Source of the DNA: Elusimicrobiota bacterium | Lineage (GTDB): Bacteria; Elusimicrobiota; Elusimicrobia; UBA1565; UBA9628 | Assembly: GCA_030696455.1 (NCBI GenBank) | Contig: JAUYSH010000017.1 | Coordinates: 1-64,000 of the forward strand | Direction of reading: 5' to 3' | DNA length: 64,000 bases | Shown here: positions 26,165 through 34,125 of the stretch, piece after piece | Layout of the letters: each line of letters begins with the position of its first letter | Position numbering within the stretch: the stretch's first letter is position 1 | Notes under the pieces: model-generated | Seen by the model: the letters and a program-made list of their open reading frames with translations, nothing else | What the model was told of the DNA's origin: nothing | Database searches by the model: none | Position numbers and translations under genes: made by a program

Positions 26165-27919
26165 ATGGCCACCGTCCAGACGATCAGGCGGCATATGATG
26201 ACCCGCGAGGAGTTCTCGCTCCGGCTCGGCGAAGGGCGCTCTCTTTTCGCCGCGGGGGACGAAGCGTTGCTGCGCCGCCTGCCGAAGGGGGATTGGGTCG
26301 GCGGCACCAGTTCCTATTTCACCACGGAAACGGGAGGTCTCCACACGCGCGACCGGATCTGCGGGGCGGAGACTCCCGGGTTTGCGACCGCCATTGAGAC
26401 CAAGGTCTACGACGCCGGCTCCATCGCGAGCGTCTATTCGGACGTCCCTGACAACGGGTACAGCCTCATCGTCATTCCGGGCGCGAGCCGTACCTTGCGG
26501 GCCTTCGCGCTCGGAGCCCCCCGCTACGAGAACTTCGCCTGCCGGCCCCTGCTTGGATGGGTCTCCGGGGTGGAACTCTCCGACGTGGGGAAAATATCGC
26601 CGAAGGTCTTCGACGGCCGGACCGGCCGGGCCTATGACGACGCCGCGGTCGTCCTGCATGTGTCCCTGCCGAAGTCCAAGATAGCCGAGGTCGGGATCAT
26701 CAACATCTTCGAGCCCGGCGACGGCGAGGTCCTGACCTTCACGACCGACGGCTTTTCGGCCAAGGCGGTCCTGGTCGACGGCAAGAGAACCCCGTTCGTC
26801 CGGTACCTGAAGGAACGGAGCCTCGACACGCGGCTTCCTCTGGTCGCCGATTACAACGGCGTAATGGTGAACACCTCGTTTCAGAGCGTCGACGCGGCGG
26901 CTCAGACGGTCGGATTCTACGCCCCGGTCTTCCGGGGGGTGCGCTATCGCCATGCCCGCCCCATCGGGGACTATATCGAGGCATTCTCGTCGCAGTTGCC
27001 GCAAGCCCTCGAACCCGGCGTCGCATTTTCGTGCAACTGCATCCTGAACTACCTCCACGCGGGCCTGGAGGGCCGCCGCGCGGCCGGCTTCACGGGCCCG
27101 GCGACGTTCGGCGAAATCGCCTACCAACTGCTCAACCAGACGCTCGTCTACTTGAGGATCGCGGACGCCAACCTCTCCGAGCGGCTGCGCGGGGAGAACG
27201 CCTTGCGCAAGCGGTTCCACTCCCTCGAAACCGCGACGCAGGAGCTCGAGGCGTTCAACTCCATGGTGTCCCACGACCTGCGCGCCCCGCTTCGACACAT
27301 GCGGGAGTTCTCCAGGATGCTGCAGAAGTCCCCGGCCGCGTCGCTCGACGCGCAATCCCGGGACTACGCGGGGCGGATCATCGCCGCCGCCGACAAGATG
27401 ACGGGCCTGCTCGACGGGTTGTCGACGTTCGCGTACGCCGGGCGCGCGGAGCTGCGGCGTGAGCCTGTCGACCTGGGCGAGCTCGCCCGCGAGGTGCGAG
27501 AGGAGCTGCTCGCGGATTGCGGGGACCGGGCGATCGTCTGGGACGCGGCGTCTCTGCCGGTCGTCCAGGGCGACCGGGTCCTCCTGCGACAAGTGTTGGT
27601 CAACCTGCTCTCCAACGCGATCAAATACACGCGAGACCGTCCCAAGGCGCGCATCGAAATCCGCGCGCGACGCGACCACGTCGAGACGATCGTGTCCGTG
27701 CGCGACAACGGCATCGGCTTCGATCCGGCGTCGGCTTCGCGGCTCTTCGAGCCGTTCCAGAGGCTGGAATCGGCCCGGGGGTTCTCCGGCAGCGGGATCG
27801 GTTTGGCCCTCGTGGCGCGCATCGTGGCACGGCACGGCGGCCGGGTCTGGGCCGAGGGGGCGTCCGGCGAGGGAGCGACGTTCTCCTTTTCGCTTCCGGA
27901 CTTCGAGCCGCCGCCGTAA
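26165..27919 (+). CDS. Soluble sensor histidine kinase with an uncharacterised N-terminal sensory domain
   Basis: 584 residues without membrane helices. The first ~310 residues form a single large domain that starts RSLFAAGDEALLRRLPKGDWVGGTSSYF and contains LIVIPGASRTLRAFALG and the Cys pair CNCILNY. It resembles a family of stand-alone uncharacterised proteins, but I cannot name a ligand. A short coiled coil leads to HisKA with phospho-acceptor His370 in MVSHDLRAPLRHM. An HATPase with NLLSNAIKYT, DNGIGFD and GSGIGLALVARI ends the protein. The kinase part resembles phytochrome-type kinases. No receiver domain or response regulator gene is nearby. Confidence 0.85.
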   Translation: MATVQTIRRHMMTREEFSLRLGEGRSLFAAGDEALLRRLPKGDWVGGTSSYFTTETGGLHTRDRICGAETPGFATAIETKVYDAGSIASVYSDVPDNGYSLIVIPGASRTLRAFALGAPRYENFACRPLLGWVSGVELSDVGKISPKVFDGRTGRAYDDAAVVLHVSLPKSKIAEVGIINIFEPGDGEVLTFTTDGFSAKAVLVDGKRTPFVRYLKERSLDTRLPLVADYNGVMVNTSFQSVDAAAQTVGFYAPVFRGVRYRHARPIGDYIEAFSSQLPQALEPGVAFSCNCILNYLHAGLEGRRAAGFTGPATFGEIAYQLLNQTLVYLRIADANLSERLRGENALRKRFHSLETATQELEAFNSMVSHDLRAPLRHMREFSRMLQKSPAASLDAQSRDYAGRIIAAADKMTGLLDGLSTFAYAGRAELRREPVDLGELAREVREELLADCGDRAIVWDAASLPVVQGDRVLLRQVLVNLLSNAIKYTRDRPKARIEIRARRDHVETIVSVRDNGIGFDPASASRLFEPFQRLESARGFSGSGIGLALVARIVARHGGRVWAEGASGEGATFSFSLPDFEPPP

Positions 27920-27953
27920 GCCGGGTCCGGGCCCGAATGGTATCATGAGGGCA

Positions 27954-29978
27954 ATGGTTCGGACCTGGTTTCGACGCGCTGTTCTGGCCGCGGCGGCGGC
28001 GGCGTTCGCCGGCGGGGCCGTCGTCGGCGCGATGACCTTGTCGGGCTGGTGGCGCTACCATCAGCTGGAGCGCTCCATCGTCGAGAAAATGGACGCGTAC
28101 TATCTCAACCTGACCGTGCCCGGCCGCGAGGAATACCTGCTGGCCGAGGACGAGGCCTTCGTCGTCCCCTACATGGCCTCCCAGCTGTCGGTCGCGGCCG
28201 CGCCGACGCGCATCCTCGACGCGAAGGACCGCCTCATCGCCGAGTTCTCCGTCGAGAAGGGCCAGTACGTGCGCTCCCCCGACGAGCTGCCCGCGTTCCT
28301 CAAGAAGGCGCTCGTCGCCAGCGAGGACGGTCATTTCTACGAGCACGCCGGCGTCGACTGGAAGGCGACGGCGCGCGCCGTCTTCGTGACCCTCACCGGC
28401 CTGCGGCGCAGCCAGGGCGGCTCGACCTTGACCCAGCAGCTCGCCAAGCAGATGTTCACCACGCGCAAGCGCACCGTCGGCCGCAAGATCTTCGAGTATT
28501 TCTGCGTCAGGAAGCTCGAGGAGAAGTTCACGAAGGATCAGATCCTCATGATGTACCTCAACTTCGCCTACTTCGGCCACGGCGCCTTCGGCGTGGAGTC
28601 CGCGTCGCGCTACTACTTCGACAAGCCGACCTCGGCCCTGGACGTCGGCGAGGCCGCGGTCATCGTCGGCATCATCCCGAGCCCGAACAAGTATTCCCCG
28701 CTCGACGCCCCCGAGCTCGCGCGCGCCCGCCAGCGCACCGTGCTCAAGCGCATGGCCCGAAACGGCTTCATCCCGGACTCCTCCGTCGAACGCATCGAGA
28801 AGGAATTCTGGGAGCGCTTCGAGCATCGCGCGCGCGTCCCCGAGGTCTCCTTCTGGCGCACGCGCGTCAACGAGGCGCCCTACGTCGTCGAGTTCGTGAG
28901 ACGCCAGATGCTGCGAGCCTATACGAAAGAGCGTCTCCTGCGCGGCGGCCTGACCATTCGCACCACCTTCGACCTCGACGCGCAAAGGGCCGCCCAGCGC
29001 GCCCTGCGCGAGCGCCTCGCCAAGGAGAACGACCCCGCCGCCAAGCCCGACGAGGACGGCGAGCCCGCCGGCAAGGTCGCGCCCGTCGAGGGCGCGCTCG
29101 CCGCCCTCGACCCCAAGGACGGCGCCCTGCTGGCGCTCGTCGGAGGCACCGGCTTCAGCTTTCAGAACCAGCTCGACCGCGCCACCGATGGGCGTCGTCT
29201 GATGGGCTCCGCGGTGAAGCCCTTCGTCTGGGCGGCGGCCTACGAGAGCGGTCGCTGGAGCGCGGAGAGCATGATGCTCGACGCCCCGGTCACCTACAAG
29301 ATCGGCGGCGGCCGGAAGTGGTCGCCGCACAACTACGGAAACAAGTATCACGGCGAGGTGCGCCTCGACGTCGCGCTCTGGAAGTCGCTCAACTCGGTGG
29401 CGATCAAGCTTCTCAAGGAAATCGACATCGACAAGGTTCTCGAGCTGCTGTCCGCGTCGTCCGGCGTTCCGCTTCAGCGCCTGCCCCGCAACCTGTCCCT
29501 GGCCCTGGGCACCGCCGATATCTCGCCCGTCCAGATGGCCGCGGCCTACGCCGTCTTCGCCAACGGCGGCCATGCCGTGCGCCCCTGGTGGCTGCGCGGC
29601 GTCGCCGACCGCGACGGCAAGATTATAAGCGAGGGCGATGCCCCCAAGTCCGAAGGCGCCGTCGTCATCTCATCGACGACCGCCCGCGCCGTGCTCGAAA
29701 CGATGCGCGGCGTTCTGGGCCCCGAAGGCAGCGCCTACGCCTCCGCCCGCCGCGGCGGCTTCAACGTCCCCGCCGCCGGCAAGACCGGCACCACCAACGA
29801 TTACCGCGACGCCTGGTTCGCCGGCGTCACCCCCGACCTCTCCGCCGCCGTCTGGATCGGCCACGACGACATGCGCCACGCCATGCCCCCCGGCAAGGCC
29901 GGCGGCGCCATCGCCGCCCCCGCCTGGATGGCCTTCGTCAAGGAAGTCTACCTGACCAAGCCCACCCGCGAATTTTGA
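27954..29978 (+). CDS. Class A penicillin-binding protein (PBP1A-like)
   Basis: A bifunctional peptidoglycan glycosyltransferase/DD-transpeptidase of the inner membrane. The N-terminal helix is AVLAAAAAAFAGGAVVGAM. The GT51 domain has ALVASEDGHFYEHAGVDW, GGSTLTQQLAKQM, KILEYF-like KIFEYFCVRKLEEKFTK and LNFAYFGHGAFGVE. The transpeptidase domain carries GSAVKPF (SxxK serine), SLNSVA (SxN) and AGKTGTTNDYRDAWF (KTG). All catalytic motifs are intact. ATG 27954 lies 7 bases after a TATCAT box; ATG 27945 is possible. The protein ends with KPTREF, and its stop abuts REP copy 1. Confidence 0.92.
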   Translation: MVRTWFRRAVLAAAAAAFAGGAVVGAMTLSGWWRYHQLERSIVEKMDAYYLNLTVPGREEYLLAEDEAFVVPYMASQLSVAAAPTRILDAKDRLIAEFSVEKGQYVRSPDELPAFLKKALVASEDGHFYEHAGVDWKATARAVFVTLTGLRRSQGGSTLTQQLAKQMFTTRKRTVGRKIFEYFCVRKLEEKFTKDQILMMYLNFAYFGHGAFGVESASRYYFDKPTSALDVGEAAVIVGIIPSPNKYSPLDAPELARARQRTVLKRMARNGFIPDSSVERIEKEFWERFEHRARVPEVSFWRTRVNEAPYVVEFVRRQMLRAYTKERLLRGGLTIRTTFDLDAQRAAQRALRERLAKENDPAAKPDEDGEPAGKVAPVEGALAALDPKDGALLALVGGTGFSFQNQLDRATDGRRLMGSAVKPFVWAAAYESGRWSAESMMLDAPVTYKIGGGRKWSPHNYGNKYHGEVRLDVALWKSLNSVAIKLLKEIDIDKVLELLSASSGVPLQRLPRNLSLALGTADISPVQMAAAYAVFANGGHAVRPWWLRGVADRDGKIISEGDAPKSEGAVVISSTTARAVLETMRGVLGPEGSAYASARRGGFNVPAAGKTGTTNDYRDAWFAGVTPDLSAAVWIGHDDMRHAMPPGKAGGAIAAPAWMAFVKEVYLTKPTREF

Positions 29979-30014
29979 GTGTCAGGCCTGCAAATTCGTT
30001 AAATTCGAGGCCTA
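29979..30014 (+). repeat. REP-like repeat, copy 1 (solo)
   Basis: The unit GTGTCAGGCCTGCAAATTCG is followed by TTAAATTCG at 29979-30007, then GAGGCCT. It fits exactly into the 33 bases between the stop codons of the PBP1A gene and the convergent lipoprotein gene. It differs from copy 2 and from copy 3 by one base each over the 29-base core. Confidence 0.85.
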
Positions 30015-30470
30015 ACGAGCGACGGGTTCGCGGCTGATCGCGAGAGAGGGGGAGCCGTTAGGGCCGTAGCGTAAGGTCACCTGCGCGATCGTGCCGTCTT
30101 CGATGCGCACGAAGCGCTCACGTGGCTGCTGGGCATCAGGCAGGCGTGTCCACTCGCCGATCGGCGGCAGAAGCCAATGCTCGAGGCGCACGGGCTGATT
30201 GCCGGCGGGGACCTTCAGGCGAACGCGCTTTTCCTGGGAACGCGGGCCGACGGCGGTCTTGCCTTCTTCTTTGCCGTCGACGAAGACCTTCGTGAAGGTC
30301 ACGCCCTCGTCGTCCGCGTTCGGCACGGTCTCGATGACGACGACCTCGAAATTGGGGTCCTTGACCTCCGGGGCGGCGACGGGCCGGGGAGGGGGCTCCG
30401 GGGATCCGGCCTGCCGCGGACCGACGCAGGCGGCGGCGAGCAGCGCGGCGAGCAGCACGAGCCGCTTCAT
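30012..30470 (-). CDS. Small lipoprotein of unknown function
   Basis: 152 residues with a lipoprotein signal peptide (MKRLVLLAALLAAAC, lipobox LAAAC) and a Pro-rich linker. The mature ~110-residue beta-rich domain includes FEVVVIETVPNADDEGVTFTKVFVDGKEEGK and VRLKVPAGNQPVRLEHWLLPP, suggestive of a PEGA-like or small Ig-like fold. The family is not recognised. It overlaps the upstream PPC-repeat gene by 4 bases, so the two are co-expressed surface or periplasmic lipoproteins. Its TAG stop is formed at the edge of REP copy 1. Confidence 0.7.
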   Translation of the reverse strand: MKRLVLLAALLAAACVGPRQAGSPEPPPRPVAAPEVKDPNFEVVVIETVPNADDEGVTFTKVFVDGKEEGKTAVGPRSQEKRVRLKVPAGNQPVRLEHWLLPPIGEWTRLPDAQQPRERFVRIEDGTIAQVTLRYGPNGSPSLAISREPVAR

Positions 30471-32038
30471 CGCACGCGCACGCGGAACGAGTATTTGTCG
30501 CGCACGTTGTTCTGAGCCGCATCGGCGGGCTTCAGGCGCACGGCGTAGGTGCCGCGATCGAGCTCGCGTTCGAGGGAGACGGGCTCGCCGGGCTTAGGCG
30601 CGGCGGCCGTCCCCAGCTCGGCGTATTCCTGATCGAACAAGGTCAGCGTGGGGGCGGCGTTGATCACACCGGTCAGCTCGAGTACCACGACGCCCTTCTG
30701 GTAGAGGTTGAACTCATACCAATCCTCGTCGCCTTTCGGCGCGAAGTAGCCGTCGACGGAGTCTCCGACCTTGAGCGACTGGACGGTGGCGCTCGAGTTG
30801 TTCGGCTCCCATTCGAGGCCGGGCTGATGCGGGATCAGCTTGCGGCCGAGCGTGTAGGACTGCCGGCTGTCGGATTTCTTGCCCGACCTTTCGGATACGA
30901 CGAGGTGATAATCGCCGCCGGTGAGGCCCCAGCCGGTCATGATCTCAGGCTGCTCCTTGCCCATGTTGTCGACGAGCGCGACCTCGTTGCCGAGCCCGTC
31001 GCGCAAGGACAGCGCCAGGTCCATCCCGGCCAGACCGGACAGCTCCGCGCGCAGGAGCTGCCTCGTTCCGCTGGCGACGGTGACCGTGTACCAGTCCTCG
31101 TCGGCGGCGGGGGCGATCGTGCCGGAGATCGAGTCGAGCTCGAGCGGCGTCGCGTCGGCGCGCTGGTCGTTGGGCTCGAACTCCGTGGCGCCCTGGTACG
31201 GCAGCAGCTCGGTCAGCAGGTCGTACGGCACGTCATGGTTGCCGGCGTTCTTATACTTCGAGCGCAGGCGCAGCTGGAACTTGCCCGGGCCGCGCACGCC
31301 GAAGCTGCGCAGGCTTTCGCCCTCGCCGATGCCGCCCGCGTCGAGCTCCTTGAGCTTGTAGCCGTTGGTGTCGTAGACCTCGAGGATGGCGTCGACCTTC
31401 GGGACCTCGCTCACGTCGATATTGAGCAGGAACAGGCCGGTCTTCGCGACGTCGATCGAATACCAGTCCTCTTCGGCCGCCTCCGGCTCGTCCGACAGAA
31501 GCTGCCTCGCCGGCCAATAATGCCCCTTCGCCAGCCCTCCCGCTTCGACGGTCTGCGCCGTCAGCGCGGTGTCGTTCGGCTCCCGCTCGCGCCCCGCGGC
31601 CGAGTCGAGCTTCGTCTGGAGCTCGTAAGCCTGAGCGGGATTGTTCGCCGTCTCGTTCTTGTTCGAAACGACGAGATAATAAGCGCCCCTCGAGACGCCG
31701 AGGTCGAGCATCTGCTCGTCGCCCCCGACCGTGGTCTCATCGACGCGCTTGAGCTCGCGGCGGTCCTTGTCGAAGAAGGAGAGGACGAAATCGACGTCCT
31801 TGATGCCGCCGATCTTCACGGCGATGGTCCCTGGGACCTCGGAGTCGACCCGGTACCAATCCTGGTCCTTCGGGCTCCCGATCGTCCCCGTCGCCTTCCC
31901 GCCCGCCTTGAGCGCGCCCGCCTGCTGATAAGAGTCGTTCGGCTCGACCTCTTTAGCCGGGCCGCAAGCGCACAGCCCGACCATCAGTGTCAGGCCTGCA
32001 AATTCGATAAATTCGCGGCGGGGAGGGAACTTTTTCAA
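30467..32038 (-). CDS. Lipoprotein with four PPC (pre-peptidase C-terminal) beta-sandwich domains
   Basis: Four tandem repeats each begin with an EPND/EPNN motif (EPNDSYQQA, EPNDTALTA, EPNDQRADA, EPNNSSATV) and continue with DEDWY or similar and a YHLVVS-type strand, the PPC domain pattern found in secreted proteins. The start is unclear because a REP repeat occupies the 5' end. An ATG at 31984 would give only MVGLCACG, too short for a signal peptide. A TTG at 32038 gives KKFPPRREFIEFAGLTLMVGLCACG, a plausible signal with twin arginine and lipobox LCAC, of which EFIEFAGLTL is encoded by the repeat. Function is probably binding or surface structure. Confidence 0.75.
   Translation of the reverse strand: MKKFPPRREFIEFAGLTLMVGLCACGPAKEVEPNDSYQQAGALKAGGKATGTIGSPKDQDWYRVDSEVPGTIAVKIGGIKDVDFVLSFFDKDRRELKRVDETTVGGDEQMLDLGVSRGAYYLVVSNKNETANNPAQAYELQTKLDSAAGREREPNDTALTAQTVEAGGLAKGHYWPARQLLSDEPEAAEEDWYSIDVAKTGLFLLNIDVSEVPKVDAILEVYDTNGYKLKELDAGGIGEGESLRSFGVRGPGKFQLRLRSKYKNAGNHDVPYDLLTELLPYQGATEFEPNDQRADATPLELDSISGTIAPAADEDWYTVTVASGTRQLLRAELSGLAGMDLALSLRDGLGNEVALVDNMGKEQPEIMTGWGLTGGDYHLVVSERSGKKSDSRQSYTLGRKLIPHQPGLEWEPNNSSATVQSLKVGDSVDGYFAPKGDEDWYEFNLYQKGVVVLELTGVINAAPTLTLFDQEYAELGTAAAPKPGEPVSLERELDRGTYAVRLKPADAAQNNVRDKYSFRVRVR
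31987..32015 (+). repeat. REP-like repeat, copy 2
   Basis: The 29-base core has one change (A for T at the position after AATTCG) relative to copy 1. It lies over the presumed signal-peptide coding region of the PPC lipoprotein gene on the minus strand and just upstream of the transposase start. Confidence 0.85.
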
Positions 32039-32050
32039 GGGGTCAATCGT

Positions 32051-32791
32051 ATGATTAGTATGGGAAGACGACCAAGAATACATTATCCCGGCGCCATCTA
32101 TCATGTGCTGGCGCGGGGCGTGAACGGGACGCGCATATTCCTCGATGACCAGGACTACCGTAAATTCCTGGAGGCGCTGAATCGAATAGCGAAAGATGCC
32201 GGCATGGTTATTTACGCCTATTGCCTGATGCCGAATCACTTTCATTTGGCGGTCAAGGTGGGCACCGTCCCCCTTGGCGCGATCATGCACAGGATACTCA
32301 CGGGCCACGCGCATACTTTCAATCAGCGCTATGACCGGGAGGGGCACCTTTTCCAAGGCCGCCATAGAGCTTATTTGTGCCTAGACGACCGGTATTTTCT
32401 GCGGCTCATTCGCTATATACAGATGAACCCGGTTCGAGCGGAGCTCGTGAGCAGGCCCGAGGATTGGCCCTGGTCGAGCCGCACGCCTGTTGAGCTTCCC
32501 GACATGGAAACCGACTCTTTTGATCCATGGCCTAAGGAAATCATTGCGCCGAACTTGGCGCGGTCTGATAATCAGCGGCAGGAAACACTCGATGAAATCG
32601 GCCGGGAAATATGCGGGACAACTGGTGTCGGCTTGGATGAGCTGCGCTCGCGTTCGAAGCGGAGGAGCTTTGTCGGCGCCCGCATCCTTTTCGCGAAAAA
32701 GGGGGTTGCGCGCGGCCACCGCCTCGGGGCGATCGCTGCCTGGCTTGGCAGCAAAACGGAATCGGTGTCGTATTATCTGCGGCGAATTTAA
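32051..32791 (+). CDS. REP-associated tyrosine transposase (RAYT, Y1/HUH family)
   Basis: The Y1 transposase fold is clear: GRRPRIHYPGAIYHVLARG, FLEALNRIAKDAG, YAYCLMPNHFHLAVK (HxH metal site), GHLFQGRHRAYL and YIQMNPVRAELV near the catalytic tyrosine. The C-terminal ~70 residues form a helical, DnaA-like DNA-binding region (FVGARILFAKKGVARGHRLGAIAAWLG). Such proteins bind and cut REP hairpins as single strands. At 246 residues the gene is intact. Its TAA stop is inside REP copy 3. A second in-frame ATG is at 32060. Confidence 0.9.
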   Translation: MISMGRRPRIHYPGAIYHVLARGVNGTRIFLDDQDYRKFLEALNRIAKDAGMVIYAYCLMPNHFHLAVKVGTVPLGAIMHRILTGHAHTFNQRYDREGHLFQGRHRAYLCLDDRYFLRLIRYIQMNPVRAELVSRPEDWPWSSRTPVELPDMETDSFDPWPKEIIAPNLARSDNQRQETLDEIGREICGTTGVGLDELRSRSKRRSFVGARILFAKKGVARGHRLGAIAAWLGSKTESVSYYLRRI

Positions 32792-32811
32792 CGAATTTGA
32801 AGGCCTGACAC
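32783..32811 (-). repeat. REP-like repeat, copy 3 (inverted)
   Basis: On the minus strand it reads as the 29-base core with T in place of G after AGGCCT. It contains the transposase stop codon on the plus strand and encodes the last seven residues (VSGLQIR) and stop of argH on the minus strand. Confidence 0.85.
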
Positions 32812-34125
32812 CAATCCCGTCCATTTCTTCTCCAAATTTCCCCGGGTCGAGGTCGACCAGCGGGAATCCTTGAGGTTCTGCGTCCGCAGTGCCTTCCAGT
32901 CGGGCTTGCCGGGGGCGCCGAGGTGGGAGGGCATGGGCGGATCGGCGACCACTCGAGGCTTGGCGGCGCGGGCGCGGGAAGCGACCTCGCGGTAGGCGGT
33001 GCGGAAGGGGACGCCGTCGCGGACGAGGGCGATGGCTTCGTGGGTGGCGAGGAGGTCGGAGGTGACGGCGGCGGCGCAGGCGGTCTCGTTGACCTTGAGG
33101 GATTCGGGCAGGCGGGCGGCGATCTCGAGCATCTGGCCCATCGTGTCGAGCGCGGCGAACAGAGGCCCCTTGGTCAGTTGGTAGTCGCGGTGGTAGCCCG
33201 AGGGGAGCTGGCCGATCATGAGGACCTGGTTGAGCCAGCCGGGAAACAGCGCCGCGCGGGCACGGGTGAGCTCGACGACGTCGGGGTTCTTCTTCTGGGG
33301 CATGATGCTCGAGCCGGTCGTGAACGAATCGGAGAGCTTGAGGAAGCCGAACTCGGCGGTGCAGTACAGGGACAGGTCCCATGCCAGGACGCCGAGGTCG
33401 CGGGCCACGAGGCACAAGGACGAGAGCACGGCGGCCTCCAGGCGCGGGCGGCTCGACTGGACGCGCAGGGTGTTGCGCTGCACGCGCGAGAAGCCGAGCA
33501 GCTTGGCCGCGCGCTCGCGCGGGAGCGGGAGCATGACACCGTAGCCGGCGGCCGAGCCGAGGGGGCAGGCGTCGGCCTCGTCGAAGGCGAAGCGCAGGGC
33601 GCGGCGGGCCTCGAGGAGGGCTTCGACATGGGAAGCCGCCCAGTGGCCGATCGTGGTCGGCATCGCGCGCTGCAGGTGAGAGTAGCCGGGGATCGGGCGC
33701 TTGTCCCACTTCGCGCCGAACGCGGCCCAGGCGGCGGCGGCGGCGCCGGCCGCGGCGTCGAGTTTGAGGAGCCGGTCCTTCAGATACAGACGCAGGTTGA
33801 CCTGAACCTGGTCGTTGCGCGAGCGTCCGGCGTGGACCTTGGCCCCGATCTCGCCGAGCTTCGTGGTCAGCGCCTGCTCGACGGCGGTATGGATGTCCTC
33901 CTGCTCCCGGGTGATCTTGACGGCCTTGAGCCCGCACAGGACCTTGCGGATGCGCGCGTGCTCGGCCTTCGTGAGCACCCCGATGGAGACGAGCCCGGAG
34001 GCGTGCGCCAGGCTGCCGTAGACTTCGTAGGGAAGGAGGCGCGCGTCGAGCTCGGGGTCGGCGCCGACGGTGTAGGCTTCGACGGCACTGTCGAGATCGG
34101 TCTTGGTCTGCCAGAGCTTTTTCAT
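32788..34125 (-). CDS. argH: Argininosuccinate lyase
   Basis: It splits argininosuccinate to arginine and fumarate, the last step of arginine synthesis. The fumarase/aspartase superfamily signature GSSIMPQKKNPDVVEL is intact, as are HAGRSRNDQVQVNLRLYLKD and the catalytic PGYSHLQRAMPTT region. It is the last gene of the arginine operon and overlaps argE by 4 bases. The extreme C-terminus VSGLQIR and the TAA stop come from REP copy 3, so the native tail has been replaced; catalytic parts lie far from it, and the enzyme is likely active. Confidence 0.95.
   Translation of the reverse strand: MKKLWQTKTDLDSAVEAYTVGADPELDARLLPYEVYGSLAHASGLVSIGVLTKAEHARIRKVLCGLKAVKITREQEDIHTAVEQALTTKLGEIGAKVHAGRSRNDQVQVNLRLYLKDRLLKLDAAAGAAAAAWAAFGAKWDKRPIPGYSHLQRAMPTTIGHWAASHVEALLEARRALRFAFDEADACPLGSAAGYGVMLPLPRERAAKLLGFSRVQRNTLRVQSSRPRLEAAVLSSLCLVARDLGVLAWDLSLYCTAEFGFLKLSDSFTTGSSIMPQKKNPDVVELTRARAALFPGWLNQVLMIGQLPSGYHRDYQLTKGPLFAALDTMGQMLEIAARLPESLKVNETACAAAVTSDLLATHEAIALVRDGVPFRTAYREVASRARAAKPRVVADPPMPSHLGAPGKPDWKALRTQNLKDSRWSTSTRGNLEKKWTGLVSGLQIR

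Larger units (their letters stand above)
31987..32811 (+). mobile_element. RAYT element flanked by inverted REP-like repeats
   Basis: A Y1-family (HUH) REP-associated transposase gene lies between REP copy 2 in plus orientation (31987-32015) and copy 3 in minus orientation (32783-32811), forming a unit of about 825 bases. A third, solo copy lies 2 kb away. The unit sits between the 5' end of the PPC lipoprotein gene and the 3' end of argH, and supplies coding sequence to both. Confidence 0.75.
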
